Assembly: GCF_007558825.1 (NCBI RefSeq)
Contig: NZ_VLTK01000001.1
Location: 186,001-250,000, forward strand
From: Brevibacterium aurantiacum
GTDB taxonomy: Bacteria; Actinomycetota; Actinomycetes; Actinomycetales; Brevibacteriaceae
DNA length: 64,000 nt
Direction: 5' to 3'
The stretch's first letter is position 1. Each line of letters starts with the position of its first letter. The position numbers were made by a program, and so were the translations under genes. Positions 25,732 through 34,955 of this stretch are shown in pieces. A model generated the notes under the pieces. The model saw only the letters and a list, made by a program, of their open reading frames with translations. It had not been told where the DNA came from and made no database searches.

Positions 25732-26823
25732 TCAGATGATTCGGCGAGCTCCGGAGAACTCATTGCCGGTGTCCCACGACTTCCAGTCGGTGACATAGAC
25801 GTCTTTGGACGCGTTGGGCGAATGGATCATCTTTCCGTCGCCGACGTACATTCCGACGTGATGGACGGTTCCCGAGGTGGTCGAGAAGAACAGCAGGTCG
25901 CCTGCCTTGAGGTCACGTTCGGAGACTTTCCTGCCGGCGGTGGCCTGCTCTCCCGAGTCACGGGGAATGTCGATGCCATGGGCCCGGTAGATGCTGTAGG
26001 TGAAGCCCGAGCAGTCGAAGCCGTAGGGCGAGACTCCGGCCCACAGGTAGCGCAATCCGTCGAACTGCTTCGCCGTCTTGACGAGGTCAGAGCCGCTGGG
26101 CTTCGCTGGCTTGTCACCGGTGTCATAGACGGCGACGTCGTCGAAATCGATCCACGCAGCACCGCCACCGGGGAGCGCCACGCGCACGTCATCGACGTCC
26201 TGGGCGATGAGCGGAAGATCGACGTTGAAGCTGACATCCGCACCGGTGTCCTTGGTGAACTCGATACCTTCGAGTTCACTCTTCTTCTTCGTCACGACCG
26301 CGCGGGGCTGGTCGTCCTTGAGTTTCCCGAATCGGTCGTTCTCGACAAGCTGCTTCTTCGGCACCCAGCCCGGGTAGCCCTTCTTGTTCTTGGACGTCGA
26401 TTGGTCCTTGACCGCGACCTGGGCCCAGTCGCCCTTGGTTTTGAGGACAGTGACTTCGGAACCGTATGCAGCTTGAGTCTCGACCTTTCCGGTCAGGTCA
26501 CGTCGCACATCGGTCTTTTTGAGATTCTTGTTCCACTTGTCGAGGTCGACAGGATGGCCAAGGGCAGGCTTGTCGACCTTCCGGGGGGCTTTCGAATCGG
26601 TCCACAGGGTAGCGACAGTGACATCGACGTAGGCCGTTTCGCCCTTTTCGATCTTCCCGTCGGTGATCCGCTCAAGCTCCTGGCCCGGGACGACTGCAGC
26701 TTTCAAATCGGTTGCAGATTCTTCATCGGTCGACATCAGGTTGCTCGACAGCGCAGGGGCTCCTGCGCCGAATACAAGTCCGAGCCCAAGTGCCGCCGAA
26801 ACAGCAATTTTGGTACGCATCAT
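25732..26823 (-). CDS. Secreted NlpC/P60 peptidoglycan hydrolase
   Basis: A 363-residue exported protein. The signal peptide runs MMRTKIAVSAALGLGLVFGA to about residue 26. Residues 45-235 contain SH3-like binding repeats (KGDWAQVAVKDQS; GYPGWVPKKQLV). The NlpC/P60 catalytic domain starts near 243, with Cys271 in YGFDCSGFTYS and His in HHVGMYVG and MIHSPN. Such enzymes cut the D-Glu/diaminopimelate bond of peptidoglycan stem peptides. The domain order resembles Bacillus YkfC. A leader of about 150 bases precedes the gene. The ribosome site is GAAAGAG. Confidence 0.9.
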   Translation of the reverse strand: MMRTKIAVSAALGLGLVFGAGAPALSSNLMSTDEESATDLKAAVVPGQELERITDGKIEKGETAYVDVTVATLWTDSKAPRKVDKPALGHPVDLDKWNKNLKKTDVRRDLTGKVETQAAYGSEVTVLKTKGDWAQVAVKDQSTSKNKKGYPGWVPKKQLVENDRFGKLKDDQPRAVVTKKKSELEGIEFTKDTGADVSFNVDLPLIAQDVDDVRVALPGGGAAWIDFDDVAVYDTGDKPAKPSGSDLVKTAKQFDGLRYLWAGVSPYGFDCSGFTYSIYRAHGIDIPRDSGEQATAGRKVSERDLKAGDLLFFSTTSGTVHHVGMYVGDGKMIHSPNASKDVYVTDWKSWDTGNEFSGARRII

Positions 26824-27194
26824 TTCTCTTTCGGTCTGCGGGTGTCACTCCCGCGTGGGGGAAGTCTCCGAAGGTCATTCGGTATGCGTGCTCCGCCACC
26901 CATGGCATCGACCGGTATCGAAATCTGTGGTCGACATCGATCGAACCCATGCGCATCGAAGCGCCGCACAGTGCCGATATTACCGGCCGCTCAGAAGCAG
27001 ACGACAACGCCGACACTGTGGCAGGATATCGCGATGCCACGTTGAAAAGAAGTGTCCTTGTCCCAATCGATACAGAGATGAGACTTCGGACGAACATTGC
27101 AGCTGAAGGGCGCGCCCCGGTTTCGAGGCGCCGCCTTCAGGTCAAGATCGAGTGTTCAGGCAGGGCTGTTGCTGTCAGTTCAGACCTGGTGCCT
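26824..27194 (-). promoter_or_regulatory. Long leader of the NlpC/P60 gene and intergenic region
   Basis: No gene is convincing here. On the minus strand TAATAT (complement of 26977-26982) is a good -10 box, implying an untranslated leader of about 145 bases. The leader can form CCGAA-TGACC-TTCGG and, just before the ribosome site, GCGGG-AGTGACA-CCCGC. It does not show the conserved ydaO (c-di-AMP) core. Confidence 0.45.
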
Positions 27195-28268
27195 TCAGTT
27201 GAGGAACTCGGCGGCCAGCAGCTCGAGCGATTGGATCCTCGCGTCGTCCTGGCGGAGATCTTCGCCCTCCATCGCTCCTGCGACGGGCTGGATCATGATC
27301 TCGTCGACCTCGAAGCGACTGGCGAGCTCTTCGAGCTGTGCTTTGGCGGATTTCGCGTCGCCGATGATCCAGTTCTCAGACATCTCTTCGCCGACCATAC
27401 GTTCCTGGTCGGTCCTGACTGATCGCACGTCATCGCCGGCCAAGCGCAAAGGTTCCATCCGCCCACCGGTCCGCAGGCGAGACATCTGCAACAGGAAAGG
27501 CTCGGAGCGCAGGTGCGCTTCGTCCTCGGTCGGCGAGACCACAGCATTGACTGTGACGAAGGTCTGCGGCTTGTCACCGTAAGCACCCGGAGTGAAGTTG
27601 TCACGATAGATCTTCATGCCGGTCGTGGCGCCCGCCGCGAAGTGGTTGGCGAACACGTAGGGCATGCCGAGCTGGGCAGCGAGTCGGGCGGAGTAGCCGG
27701 ATGAGCCGAGCAGCCACGGCAATGGCTGTGTTCCCGGCACGGCGGCGGGAGTCGCATGCAGGACGTGCTCACGGCCACCATGGAGCGGAATACGCAGTCC
27801 TTCGGGCTTCATCAGGCTCAACGTGTCGATGACGTGCTGCGGGAACTGTTCGACGGGATCGACGGTTCGTCCCTCCCGGTCGACCATTCGACCTTCGCCG
27901 AGGTGTCCCCTCATGGCCGCCGAGGTGATCGGATCTGTGCCGGGTGCCCGTCCGATCCCCAGGTCGATGCGGTCACCGTAGACCGCCGATAGGAGGGAGA
28001 AGAGTTCCGCTACTGCCAGCGGAGCGTGGTTAGGCAGCATCACGCCGCCGGATCCGAGACGAATGCGCTCGGTTCCCTGGCCGAGGTACATGAGTTCGGC
28101 ACCGGGCATCGTTGACGCGATCGATGGCATGTTGTGGTGTTCGGCGACCCAATAGCGGGTATATCCCAGTTTGTCCGCAGACTGAATCAGTTCGTGGGAG
28201 GCAGCGAATGAATCTGAGGTGCTCTGTCCGACACGAACCGGCACAAGGTCAAGAATAGAAAGCTCCAT
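27195..28268 (-). CDS. LLM-class flavin-dependent oxidoreductase
   Basis: A 357-residue luciferase-like monooxygenase. It begins MELSILDLVPVRVGQSTSDSF and continues with RYWVAEHHNMPSIAST, typical of the MsnO8/YhbW subgroup. IRLGSGGVMLPNHAPLAVAEL and DLGIGRAPGTDP are flavin-binding segments, and LLGSSGYSARLAAQLGMPYVFANHF completes the barrel core. It should use reduced FMN; the substrate is unknown. Starts 2 and 21 codons upstream exist, but this Met gives the family N-terminus. It stands alone. Confidence 0.88.
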   Translation of the reverse strand: MELSILDLVPVRVGQSTSDSFAASHELIQSADKLGYTRYWVAEHHNMPSIASTMPGAELMYLGQGTERIRLGSGGVMLPNHAPLAVAELFSLLSAVYGDRIDLGIGRAPGTDPITSAAMRGHLGEGRMVDREGRTVDPVEQFPQHVIDTLSLMKPEGLRIPLHGGREHVLHATPAAVPGTQPLPWLLGSSGYSARLAAQLGMPYVFANHFAAGATTGMKIYRDNFTPGAYGDKPQTFVTVNAVVSPTEDEAHLRSEPFLLQMSRLRTGGRMEPLRLAGDDVRSVRTDQERMVGEEMSENWIIGDAKSAKAQLEELASRFEVDEIMIQPVAGAMEGEDLRQDDARIQSLELLAAEFLN

Positions 28269-28449
28269 AACCATGGCAACAGCTGTCTCAACAGCTTCAT
28301 TCCTCATTCCCCACGTGACCTGGGACGGCACTGCTTGACCTTGCTCACGTCCTGGTGACCACGCTCCTGGCGTGTCTGGCAGAGACCGACATCAGACAGA
28401 GACAGACATCAGCCGACGCACACCTCTCCCTTGCCCCGCTAAACCAGCA

Positions 28450-30762
28450 CTAGTCGAAGAGAGTATCGGTGGTCTCTTTTGCAATGAATCGCGCGTGCAG
28501 GATCGGGCGTCTGGCGGGATCGATCGTCGCAGGCGGAACCCATGCCGGGCGCCCATCCTTGAGCATCACGGTGTGCCAATCCGAATCGTCGATCAGGTGG
28601 TGATGGGATCCACATGCCAATGTCAGGTTGTTGACATCGGTCCTGCCTTCGTTCGCCCACGGAACTACGTGGTGTGCATCGCACCATCCAGGCGGGGTGT
28701 CACAACCGGGGAATGTGCAGCCTTGGTCTCTGCTGGACAGTATCGCCAATTGTTTCGAGGTGGCGAACCGTCTTTCGGTGGCAAGCTCCATGCTCTTCGT
28801 CTTCTCTCCCATGAGGTGGAAGAACACCGAACCGTTCAGGCCTTCGAAGGAGGCTGTCTGCATCGGAAATGACGCCTCTGCGTCGGTGACAGCACGACCA
28901 GACTGCTTCGCAAGGTCCTCAGCCTTTGCCGTGACCACGAGCGCGAAGGGCGCACCTGCCATCACTCGATTCATTTCGATCCGGCCGATCATTGTGGCGA
29001 ACCGTTCGTAGATCTTGTTCTTCACGCTCGGTTGGCGACCGGCCATCGCCACCGTGGAGCCGTCTTCCCTCACTCCATATCCGGGCGGAACATCACGGCC
29101 ACCAGTGGCGCGTTCATCCTCAGCCTCGCGCTGCCATTCACCGATTTGATGGTCGAAGCCGAGCTCAAGCGAGGGGTCAACTGCGTCTGAGCGATCACCT
29201 CGAAGAACTTGGCTGAATACATCGACCACCTCTTGGTCGGCCGCCGAGATCCTTCCCGCGGATATCGTTCCTGAGTCTGTGGCCGAATCTTGCTGCTGGT
29301 CAGAACTCGAAGTCTCTCTGTCGTCCGCTTTGATCCTCGAGGTGAGGTGTCCGCTCATGATGCCGCCCGTTACGGGATCGAGGACTCCCTTAAGCGCCCA
29401 GGTTCCGTCTTTTCGCTGACGCAGGCTGACTGAGAGTGCATCACGCTTTGGGGCCTCATGTGGAAGCTCGCCATCCGGGTCGAGCCAAGCGAGGATCTCG
29501 TTGAATAGCTGCTGGATGTCCTTCACACGCACCTTCGGAGCCTTTTCAACCAAGATTTTCTCCGCTTCGAGCTGATCCTCCAGACTCACTCGAAGCGGCA
29601 GGTCTTTCAGACAGCCGATGATTGTGCTCGCCTGTGTTGATGATAGCGATCCGCGCTGCAGGGCGCGGGACACCACAGGGAACTTCGGTCCGATTGACTG
29701 GCCACTGAAATTGACCTGATTGCCCAGCTTCTCAGCCAGTTCAGATCGACGGTACGCCTCTCTTTCGGAGAGGTTGAGGCGATTCTGGACCAGCGCCTTC
29801 GTCGACTTCGCCCCATAATCTCGAGGCGTTCCCACTCGTTCGAAGACGGAGAGAGTCACGACTGAGAGTGATTCGACCAGCCGATTGACTGTCTCCAACC
29901 CATCCAACACCGTTATCGCATCGTCGGGACCCATCGGACGATTGAACGATTCGAGGTCACCGACGAGAGACCTAAGTCCGTGGATGCTGGTCGCAACCTC
30001 CGGAGCGATACGCTCCAAACTCACCCAGGCGTGCTCGTCAAGAAGAGGATGCTCCGAAGCGGGGGCCGCATCTGAATCGGAGCCACCAACCGGAGCAAAG
30101 TCGGAGGCGGAGGCGCCACCTCGAACCGACTCCGAGTCGGTCTCGCTCGTGAGTCTTGAACGGTTCGGTGATTCTCCGCCATCCGATTCATCCGCAGACT
30201 GCTGACCCAGGAAGGCTGCCCAGTCGCCGTCTTCGCCCTTTTCCGAGGCGTCCTCACTGGCACTGCGCTCGGCCGCAGCTGCCTCGGACTTCTTTTGCAT
30301 CCACTCTTCTTTTTCAGCGTCGATCTCTGCTGCACGACGCTTGAGTTCGGCTTGCGCATCCGGATCATCAGCGCTGGCCTCCCACGGGTTGCGGCCACTC
30401 CAACGGGCTCGCCGAGCAGTGTCTGTGAACTCATCGGCTTGTGCGGGATCAATCGGCTCACGAAGCTCGTAAGACTCTACCGGTTCGGAGGGTTCCGCAA
30501 ATTCTGTCGATTCGGCGCGTTCCGCAGGCTCGGCAGGATGATCCGCGTCGGCGAATTCGAAATCGTTCGGGGGCGGCGTGGCAACTTCATCGAAGCGATC
30601 TGCCAATGGATGACCATCAAGGTCGAAGCCTGCATCACGCAGAAGCTCTCGATAAGTGGGAGAGCCCTCGCCCGCCTCGTCTTCCCCACCAGGCACAGCG
30701 GAAGAGGCTGGTTCGTCATGCCCATTCTTCTTGTGGCGCTTGCGGTCGGGGGTGAGAGTCAT
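28450..30762 (-). CDS. DUF222 / HNH endonuclease-domain protein
   Basis: A 770-residue protein. The first 230 residues are acidic and low in complexity. The DUF222 (13E12-repeat) region spans about 240-560. The HNH nuclease motif occurs near the C-terminus: CTFPGCDTPPGWCDAHHVVP, then ACGSHHHLI, with paired Cys ligands. Families of such genes are abundant and often multicopy in Actinobacteria, and some are linked to intron-like mobility; no biochemical role is established. A sampled line inside the gene (29521-29580) is 31/60 GC, well under the flanking genes, suggesting transfer. Confidence 0.85.
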   Translation of the reverse strand: MTLTPDRKRHKKNGHDEPASSAVPGGEDEAGEGSPTYRELLRDAGFDLDGHPLADRFDEVATPPPNDFEFADADHPAEPAERAESTEFAEPSEPVESYELREPIDPAQADEFTDTARRARWSGRNPWEASADDPDAQAELKRRAAEIDAEKEEWMQKKSEAAAAERSASEDASEKGEDGDWAAFLGQQSADESDGGESPNRSRLTSETDSESVRGGASASDFAPVGGSDSDAAPASEHPLLDEHAWVSLERIAPEVATSIHGLRSLVGDLESFNRPMGPDDAITVLDGLETVNRLVESLSVVTLSVFERVGTPRDYGAKSTKALVQNRLNLSEREAYRRSELAEKLGNQVNFSGQSIGPKFPVVSRALQRGSLSSTQASTIIGCLKDLPLRVSLEDQLEAEKILVEKAPKVRVKDIQQLFNEILAWLDPDGELPHEAPKRDALSVSLRQRKDGTWALKGVLDPVTGGIMSGHLTSRIKADDRETSSSDQQQDSATDSGTISAGRISAADQEVVDVFSQVLRGDRSDAVDPSLELGFDHQIGEWQREAEDERATGGRDVPPGYGVREDGSTVAMAGRQPSVKNKIYERFATMIGRIEMNRVMAGAPFALVVTAKAEDLAKQSGRAVTDAEASFPMQTASFEGLNGSVFFHLMGEKTKSMELATERRFATSKQLAILSSRDQGCTFPGCDTPPGWCDAHHVVPWANEGRTDVNNLTLACGSHHHLIDDSDWHTVMLKDGRPAWVPPATIDPARRPILHARFIAKETTDTLFD

Positions 30763-30826
30763 GATCTCGCAAATCCGTTCGTCAACTGCTGTGTTGTCCG
30801 CTTGACTCCAATTTTACTCTCACCAC

Positions 30827-30846
30827 AGACTATTTGTCTATAGTCT
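30827..30846. promoter_or_regulatory. Inverted repeat upstream of HNH gene
   Basis: AGACTAT-TTGTCT-ATAGTCT, seven-base arms, in an AT-rich stretch about 65-85 bases before the HNH start. It could bind a regulator or contain a -10 box (TATAGT) on the plus strand. Confidence 0.45.
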
Positions 30847-30989
30847 TGTTCTAATCTTTTAGGATCGTCATCAAGTTGCTCTACGTTCTTCTATATTTTG
30901 GCTCGTCAGATATGAGATCAGAGCGGATAGGGCCGTTGATCGACCGCCCCTCCCGGTCGCAGCCCGCCCCTGAAGCAACCTGGGCGAAC

Positions 30990-31679
30990 TCATTTTCTGA
31001 GGTGGACGCGTTGCCCCTCCGGCCCGAAAAGACTCAGATACTCGACGCCGGACTCCTCCGCGCTTCCGAACCAGTGCGGGGTGCGGGTGTCGAATTCAGC
31101 GGCTTCCCCTGCGTCCAGGGTCATCGATCTGTCACCCAGGATCAGACTGAGTCTGCCCCTGATCACGTAGACCCATTCGAATCCGGGGTGTGTCTTCAGC
31201 GCGCCGAGCTTCGGCGTCTGCTTGCCGTCGACGATGTGCTTGAACGCCTGGACGCCGATGGCACCTCGGCTCAGCGGCAGGACGGTCTGACCGTTGATCT
31301 TCTTTGGCGTGATGTGAATTCGCGGGTCTCCGATCGGCGGCGTTCCGACGAGCTCATCGAGTGGCAACCCGTAGATGCCCGCCAAAGGAAGGAGAAGCTC
31401 CAGACTGGGCTTCCGCTTTCCAGACTCCAGCCGCGACAAGGTGCTCAGTGACATCCCGACCAGATCGGCCACCTCCTCGAGGGTGCGCCCCTGCTCCCGA
31501 CGCAGATTTCGCAGGCGGGCGCCGACACCGGCGAGTGACTGCTGAATGGCCTCCTGCGGGCTGACCCCCTCAGATCTCGCACCGAGCCGACGAGTGCCCA
31601 GCGGCCCCGACCCGCCGGGCCCCGACCCGTCGCTCGCCCGTCTGCCTGTGCTCGATTCCTGCGGCGCATCCTCAATCAT
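30990..31679 (-). CDS. XRE-family regulator with cupin domain
   Basis: A 229-residue protein. A Gly/Ser-rich tail of about 45 residues precedes the helix-turn-helix (RLRNLRREQGRTLEEVADLVGMSLSTLSRLESGKRKPSLELL). A cupin domain follows (FEWVYVIRGRLSLILGDRSMTLDAGEAAEFDTRTPHWFGS). It is divergent from a thioredoxin-reductase-like flavoprotein with a palindrome between them. Such pairs are common in Actinobacteria, and the regulator very likely represses the reductase. Confidence 0.88.
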   Translation of the reverse strand: MIEDAPQESSTGRRASDGSGPGGSGPLGTRRLGARSEGVSPQEAIQQSLAGVGARLRNLRREQGRTLEEVADLVGMSLSTLSRLESGKRKPSLELLLPLAGIYGLPLDELVGTPPIGDPRIHITPKKINGQTVLPLSRGAIGVQAFKHIVDGKQTPKLGALKTHPGFEWVYVIRGRLSLILGDRSMTLDAGEAAEFDTRTPHWFGSAEESGVEYLSLFGPEGQRVHLRK

Positions 31680-31698
31680 GGTTTACATACTGCCAGAA

Positions 31699-31715
31699 TT
31701 TGCCAATTCGGCAAA
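31699..31715. promoter_or_regulatory. Operator palindrome between XRE regulator and reductase
   Basis: TTTGCC-AATTC-GGCAAA, perfect six-base arms. It overlaps the expected -35 of the plus-strand promoter whose -10 is TAGCTT (31732-31737). Confidence 0.65.
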
Positions 31716-31793
31716 CCTGCTTGCGATTCGATAGCTTGAAGGGTGAAACTGCAGAGGTACCCGCTTCCTCACCCCGTCGAGCCAAGGACTGCT

Positions 31794-32855
31794 ATGTCAG
31801 AATCAGACCCCACACCGCAGAATCAGCCACACACCTCCCAACAGAGTCAGCCAAACCTGCCCAGCCGGCAGAAGCTCATCGCCGAGGTGGCCGTCATCGG
31901 CGGAGGCGCCGGTGGCCTGGCCGCTTCGATCGCTTTGGCTCGCTCGCTTCGCAGTGTCATCGTCATCGACGCCGGCTCCCCGCGCAACGCGGCCAGCGCT
32001 CACGCTCACAACGTCCTCGGCCATGAGGGCGTCAACCCGCTCGACCTCATAGCCAAGGGGCGTCAGGAGGCCGAAGCATATGGAGTCCAGTTCATCGACG
32101 CCACAGTCCTCAGCGCCAACAAGAGGACGCAGGCACCAGAGACACTTGGCTTCAACCTCGAGACATCGGTGGGAATCTCCATCGAGGCAAAGCGAATCAT
32201 CATCGCGACCGGGCTCACCGACGTGCTTCCCGACATCCCAGGGCTGGCCGACGGGTGGGGCGAGACCGTCCTTCACTGCCCCTACTGCCACGGTTACGAG
32301 GTTCGCGGGCAGAACATCGGCATCATCGGCACAACCGCCATGTCATATCACCAGGCGATGATGTTCTCCCAGATCAGCGACCGCGTCACCTTCCTGCGAC
32401 ACAATGCTCCGGCACCGGATGAGGCGCAGAGGAGAATGCTCAGCTCGCTTGGCATCGCCTACGTCGACTCGGCAATCGAAGCGGTGGAACGGACCGAGAC
32501 CGGAACCGTCGTCACGTTGCGCGACAACGAGGCCGACAACGAGACCACCCTGCACAGCAACCGGTCGGACGCCGATGCCGGCCCCTCGGACATGACTTTC
32601 GACGCTCTGGCCGTAGGGCCCCACTTCCGGGCGAATGGCGAGATCTTCGAGCAGCTCGGCGGCACTGTCGCCGACCACCCGACCGGCATGGGCTCATCCA
32701 TACCCGCCGAGGCAAACGGTGCCACAGACGTACCCGGTGTCTGGGCGGTGGGAAACAGCGCGGACATCTCGGCCATGGTGGTGGCGAGCGCGGCCAGCGG
32801 TGTCCTGGTCGGTGCGCAGGTCAACGCCGAACTCATCATGAGCTCAGTGTCGTAG
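31794..32855 (+). CDS. Thioredoxin-reductase-like FAD/NAD(P) oxidoreductase
   Basis: A 353-residue flavoprotein. FAD binding is by VIGGGAGGLAASIALARS (residues 35-52). The redox pair is in HCPYCHGYEVRG, followed by the second nucleotide fold GQNIGIIGT and the family's terminal GVWAVGNSADISAMVVASAASG. The CPYC pair shows disulfide chemistry, but thioredoxin itself need not be the partner; a mycothiol-linked or small-molecule target is possible. The ATG has AAGGA seven bases upstream; a GTG 17 codons earlier lies close to the transcription start. It is controlled by the divergent regulator. Confidence 0.85.
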   Translation: MSESDPTPQNQPHTSQQSQPNLPSRQKLIAEVAVIGGGAGGLAASIALARSLRSVIVIDAGSPRNAASAHAHNVLGHEGVNPLDLIAKGRQEAEAYGVQFIDATVLSANKRTQAPETLGFNLETSVGISIEAKRIIIATGLTDVLPDIPGLADGWGETVLHCPYCHGYEVRGQNIGIIGTTAMSYHQAMMFSQISDRVTFLRHNAPAPDEAQRRMLSSLGIAYVDSAIEAVERTETGTVVTLRDNEADNETTLHSNRSDADAGPSDMTFDALAVGPHFRANGEIFEQLGGTVADHPTGMGSSIPAEANGATDVPGVWAVGNSADISAMVVASAASGVLVGAQVNAELIMSSVS

Positions 32856-32912
32856 CAATCACCCCGGCCTGATTTCAGCTGCCGTACGCGGTCACCGCCG
32901 AGGTGGCCCGGT

Positions 32913-32974
32913 CGCCGAAGCACCAACCGTCGAGTTACACGACCGCCGAAGCACCAACCGTCGAGTTACACGGC
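32913..32974. repeat. 31-bp tandem repeat, two copies
   Basis: CGCCGAAGCACCAACCGTCG begins at 32913 and 32944. The flanks carry CGCCGAGGTGG (32896) and a near copy. Confidence 0.85.
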
Positions 32975-33005
32975 CGCCGAGGTAGCCCGACCGCCGAGTA
33001 GCCCG

Positions 33006-33029
33006 CCGTCGTGGGATGCCCCACGACGG
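33006..33029. terminator. Bidirectional terminator between reductase and UspA gene
   Basis: Perfect ten-base stem CCGTCGTGGG / CCCACGACGG with a four-base loop, between convergent genes. Confidence 0.8.
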
Positions 33030-33039
33030 TGGGCTCAGC

Positions 33040-33435
33040 TCAGTGACTGGCCTTCACACAGAGGACCGGGCAGACGGCTTCGAGGATGACGCGTTGGATC
33101 GTCGACCCCAGTAGGAACTTCCCCACCGGGGTCCGCTTCCGGGTGCCGAGCACGATCAGCTGAGCCCCCACCTCGGCGGCGGCATCGAGAATCTGCTCGG
33201 CGGGGTCGTACTCGCTGCCACGCGTCAGCACCTGCGCCTGCACACCGGAGCGCGACAGATAGTCCTGGACCGACTTGATCTCCCCCTCGCCGAGGCGGTA
33301 GGAATCTCTGCGATCAGATGATCGGGAAGCGTTGACGACGACCAGGTCCCGGTCGTCCTTCTTCGCCTCTTCGATCCCCTTGTCGAGGGCCGCGTGGCCC
33401 GCTGGATTGTTGACATAGCCCACGACGATGGTCAT
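33040..33435 (-). CDS. Universal stress protein (UspA family)
   Basis: A single-domain 131-residue Usp. It begins MTIVVGYVNNPAGHAAL, and the ATP-binding loop is GTRKRTPVGKFLLGST, matching G2xG9xG(S/T). It ends VCPVLCVKASH. ATP-binding members are linked to dormancy and stress; the trigger is unknown. AAGGTG precedes the ATG. It lies 49 bases after an amino-acid permease on the same strand and may be the last gene of that unit. Confidence 0.88.
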   Translation of the reverse strand: MTIVVGYVNNPAGHAALDKGIEEAKKDDRDLVVVNASRSSDRRDSYRLGEGEIKSVQDYLSRSGVQAQVLTRGSEYDPAEQILDAAAEVGAQLIVLGTRKRTPVGKFLLGSTIQRVILEAVCPVLCVKASH

Positions 33436-33484
33436 GTTTCACCTTCATTTGTTGAGACTGATTGAAACCCTGTGCGTCCCGCGA

Positions 33485-34915
33485 TCATGTGAGCTCCTCG
33501 GGGTTGCGGAACTTGGTGCTCGCACCTTTGACCGAGCGATTCCACAGCCAGGTGATCGCCCAGAGGACGACGCCGATTCCGATCAGCGCCACCGCAATCT
33601 GGTATTGGATGAGTTCGTCGAGGCGAGCCCACGGTCCGACGAGGAATGAGCAGGAGAACAGTCCGATCCAGGGCAGATAGGTCGGTGCTTTGAAGTGCTC
33701 GTGCTCAACCGGCTTCTTCCGCAGGACCAGCACAGCGACGTTGACGACGGCGAACACGGCGAGCAGCAGCAGTGATGTCGTACCGCCCAGGGACGCGGTC
33801 ACCGTCTCCGGCAGCAGCGTGGTCACGGCGATGATGAGAGCGAAGGCGATGAGAGTCGTGAAGAGGATCGACACCCAGGGCGAACGACGGCCGCGCAGCA
33901 CCTTCGCGAATACGGGCGGAAGCACGTTCTGCTTCGACATTCCGTATAGCAGACGGCTGGCCATGAGCATGTTGATGAGTGCGGAGTTCGCGACTGCGAA
34001 CATCGTCATGAACGGGAAGATCAGATCAATAGGAAGCCCTGGAGCACCGGCTCTGACGACCTCCAGCAGCGGCGTTTCGCTCTCGGAGAGTTTGCCGATC
34101 GGCACCGCGGCCACTGCCACCAGCGAGACGAGCACATAGATCACGCCGGTGATCGACAGCCCGGTGAGCATGATCTTCGGGAAGACTCTCGGGTCCTTGG
34201 TCTCCTCGACCATGTTCACCGAATCCTCGAAGCCGACCATGGAGAAGAAGGCCAACGAGGTCGCACCGGTGATCGCGAGGAACACGCCCTTGTCGTCCGC
34301 GGTTTCGAAGATCAGCACACGTGAGAAGTCGGCGCTGCCGGATCCCAGTGCGAAGAAGCCGACCAGGATGACGAGCAGCAGGCCGCTGAGTTCGATCATC
34401 GTCAGCACAACGTTGAACCAGACGCTCTCGCCCACGCCGCGCAGATTGATCGCGGCGATGACGGCCAGGAAACCGAGCGCGATCCACATGACTCCAGTGC
34501 CGGATACGTCCCAACCGAAGCCGGCCACCATATTTGCCGCGAAGACATTCGAGGCTGTCGACGCCGAGGTGATGCCTGAGCTGAGGACGGCAAAGGCGAC
34601 GAGGAACGTCACGAAGTGGATCCCGAACGCCTTGTGCGTGTACAGCGCTGCACCGGCTGCGGTCGGGTACTTGGTGACGAGCTCCATATAGGAGAATGCC
34701 GTGATCAGCGCAACGGCGAACGCCAGGATGACCGGAGCCCAACCGGCACCGCCGACCTGCCCTGCTACCTTGCCAGTCAGAGCATAGACACCTGTACCCA
34801 GGATGTCTCCGACGATGAAGAGAAGGAGCAGCTTGGGCCCCATGACCCGCTTCAAGGTCTCCGGTTGATGCTCGGCCCCCGGGCCCGCCGCAGTGGTGTT
34901 CTGGCTGTGACTCAC
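33485..34915 (-). CDS. APC-family amino-acid permease
   Basis: A 476-residue permease with about twelve hydrophobic helices. The first helix reads LLLFIVGDILGTGVYALTGKVAG, with the unwound GTG(V) substrate motif. FFSMVGFEDSVNMVEETKDP is the conserved helix-6 region of this family, and SRLLYGMSKQNVLPP is the later cytoplasmic loop. The GTG start has GGAGGG. It follows the glutamine amidotransferase by 40 bases, so it probably imports or recycles the amino compound handled by the amidotransferase and dipeptidase. The substrate is unknown. Confidence 0.85.
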   Translation of the reverse strand: MSHSQNTTAAGPGAEHQPETLKRVMGPKLLLLFIVGDILGTGVYALTGKVAGQVGGAGWAPVILAFAVALITAFSYMELVTKYPTAAGAALYTHKAFGIHFVTFLVAFAVLSSGITSASTASNVFAANMVAGFGWDVSGTGVMWIALGFLAVIAAINLRGVGESVWFNVVLTMIELSGLLLVILVGFFALGSGSADFSRVLIFETADDKGVFLAITGATSLAFFSMVGFEDSVNMVEETKDPRVFPKIMLTGLSITGVIYVLVSLVAVAAVPIGKLSESETPLLEVVRAGAPGLPIDLIFPFMTMFAVANSALINMLMASRLLYGMSKQNVLPPVFAKVLRGRRSPWVSILFTTLIAFALIIAVTTLLPETVTASLGGTTSLLLLAVFAVVNVAVLVLRKKPVEHEHFKAPTYLPWIGLFSCSFLVGPWARLDELIQYQIAVALIGIGVVLWAITWLWNRSVKGASTKFRNPEELT

Positions 34916-34955
34916 GATGTTCCCTCCGTGTTCGCCCGTGATCGCAGCCGTGCGA

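Noticed and set aside
26824-26982. ydaO (c-di-AMP) riboswitch before the NlpC/P60 gene
   Set aside because: Expected from gene type, but I could not find the conserved core (for example the CCGAACCCG..AGCTAACC part). A covariance-model search would settle it.
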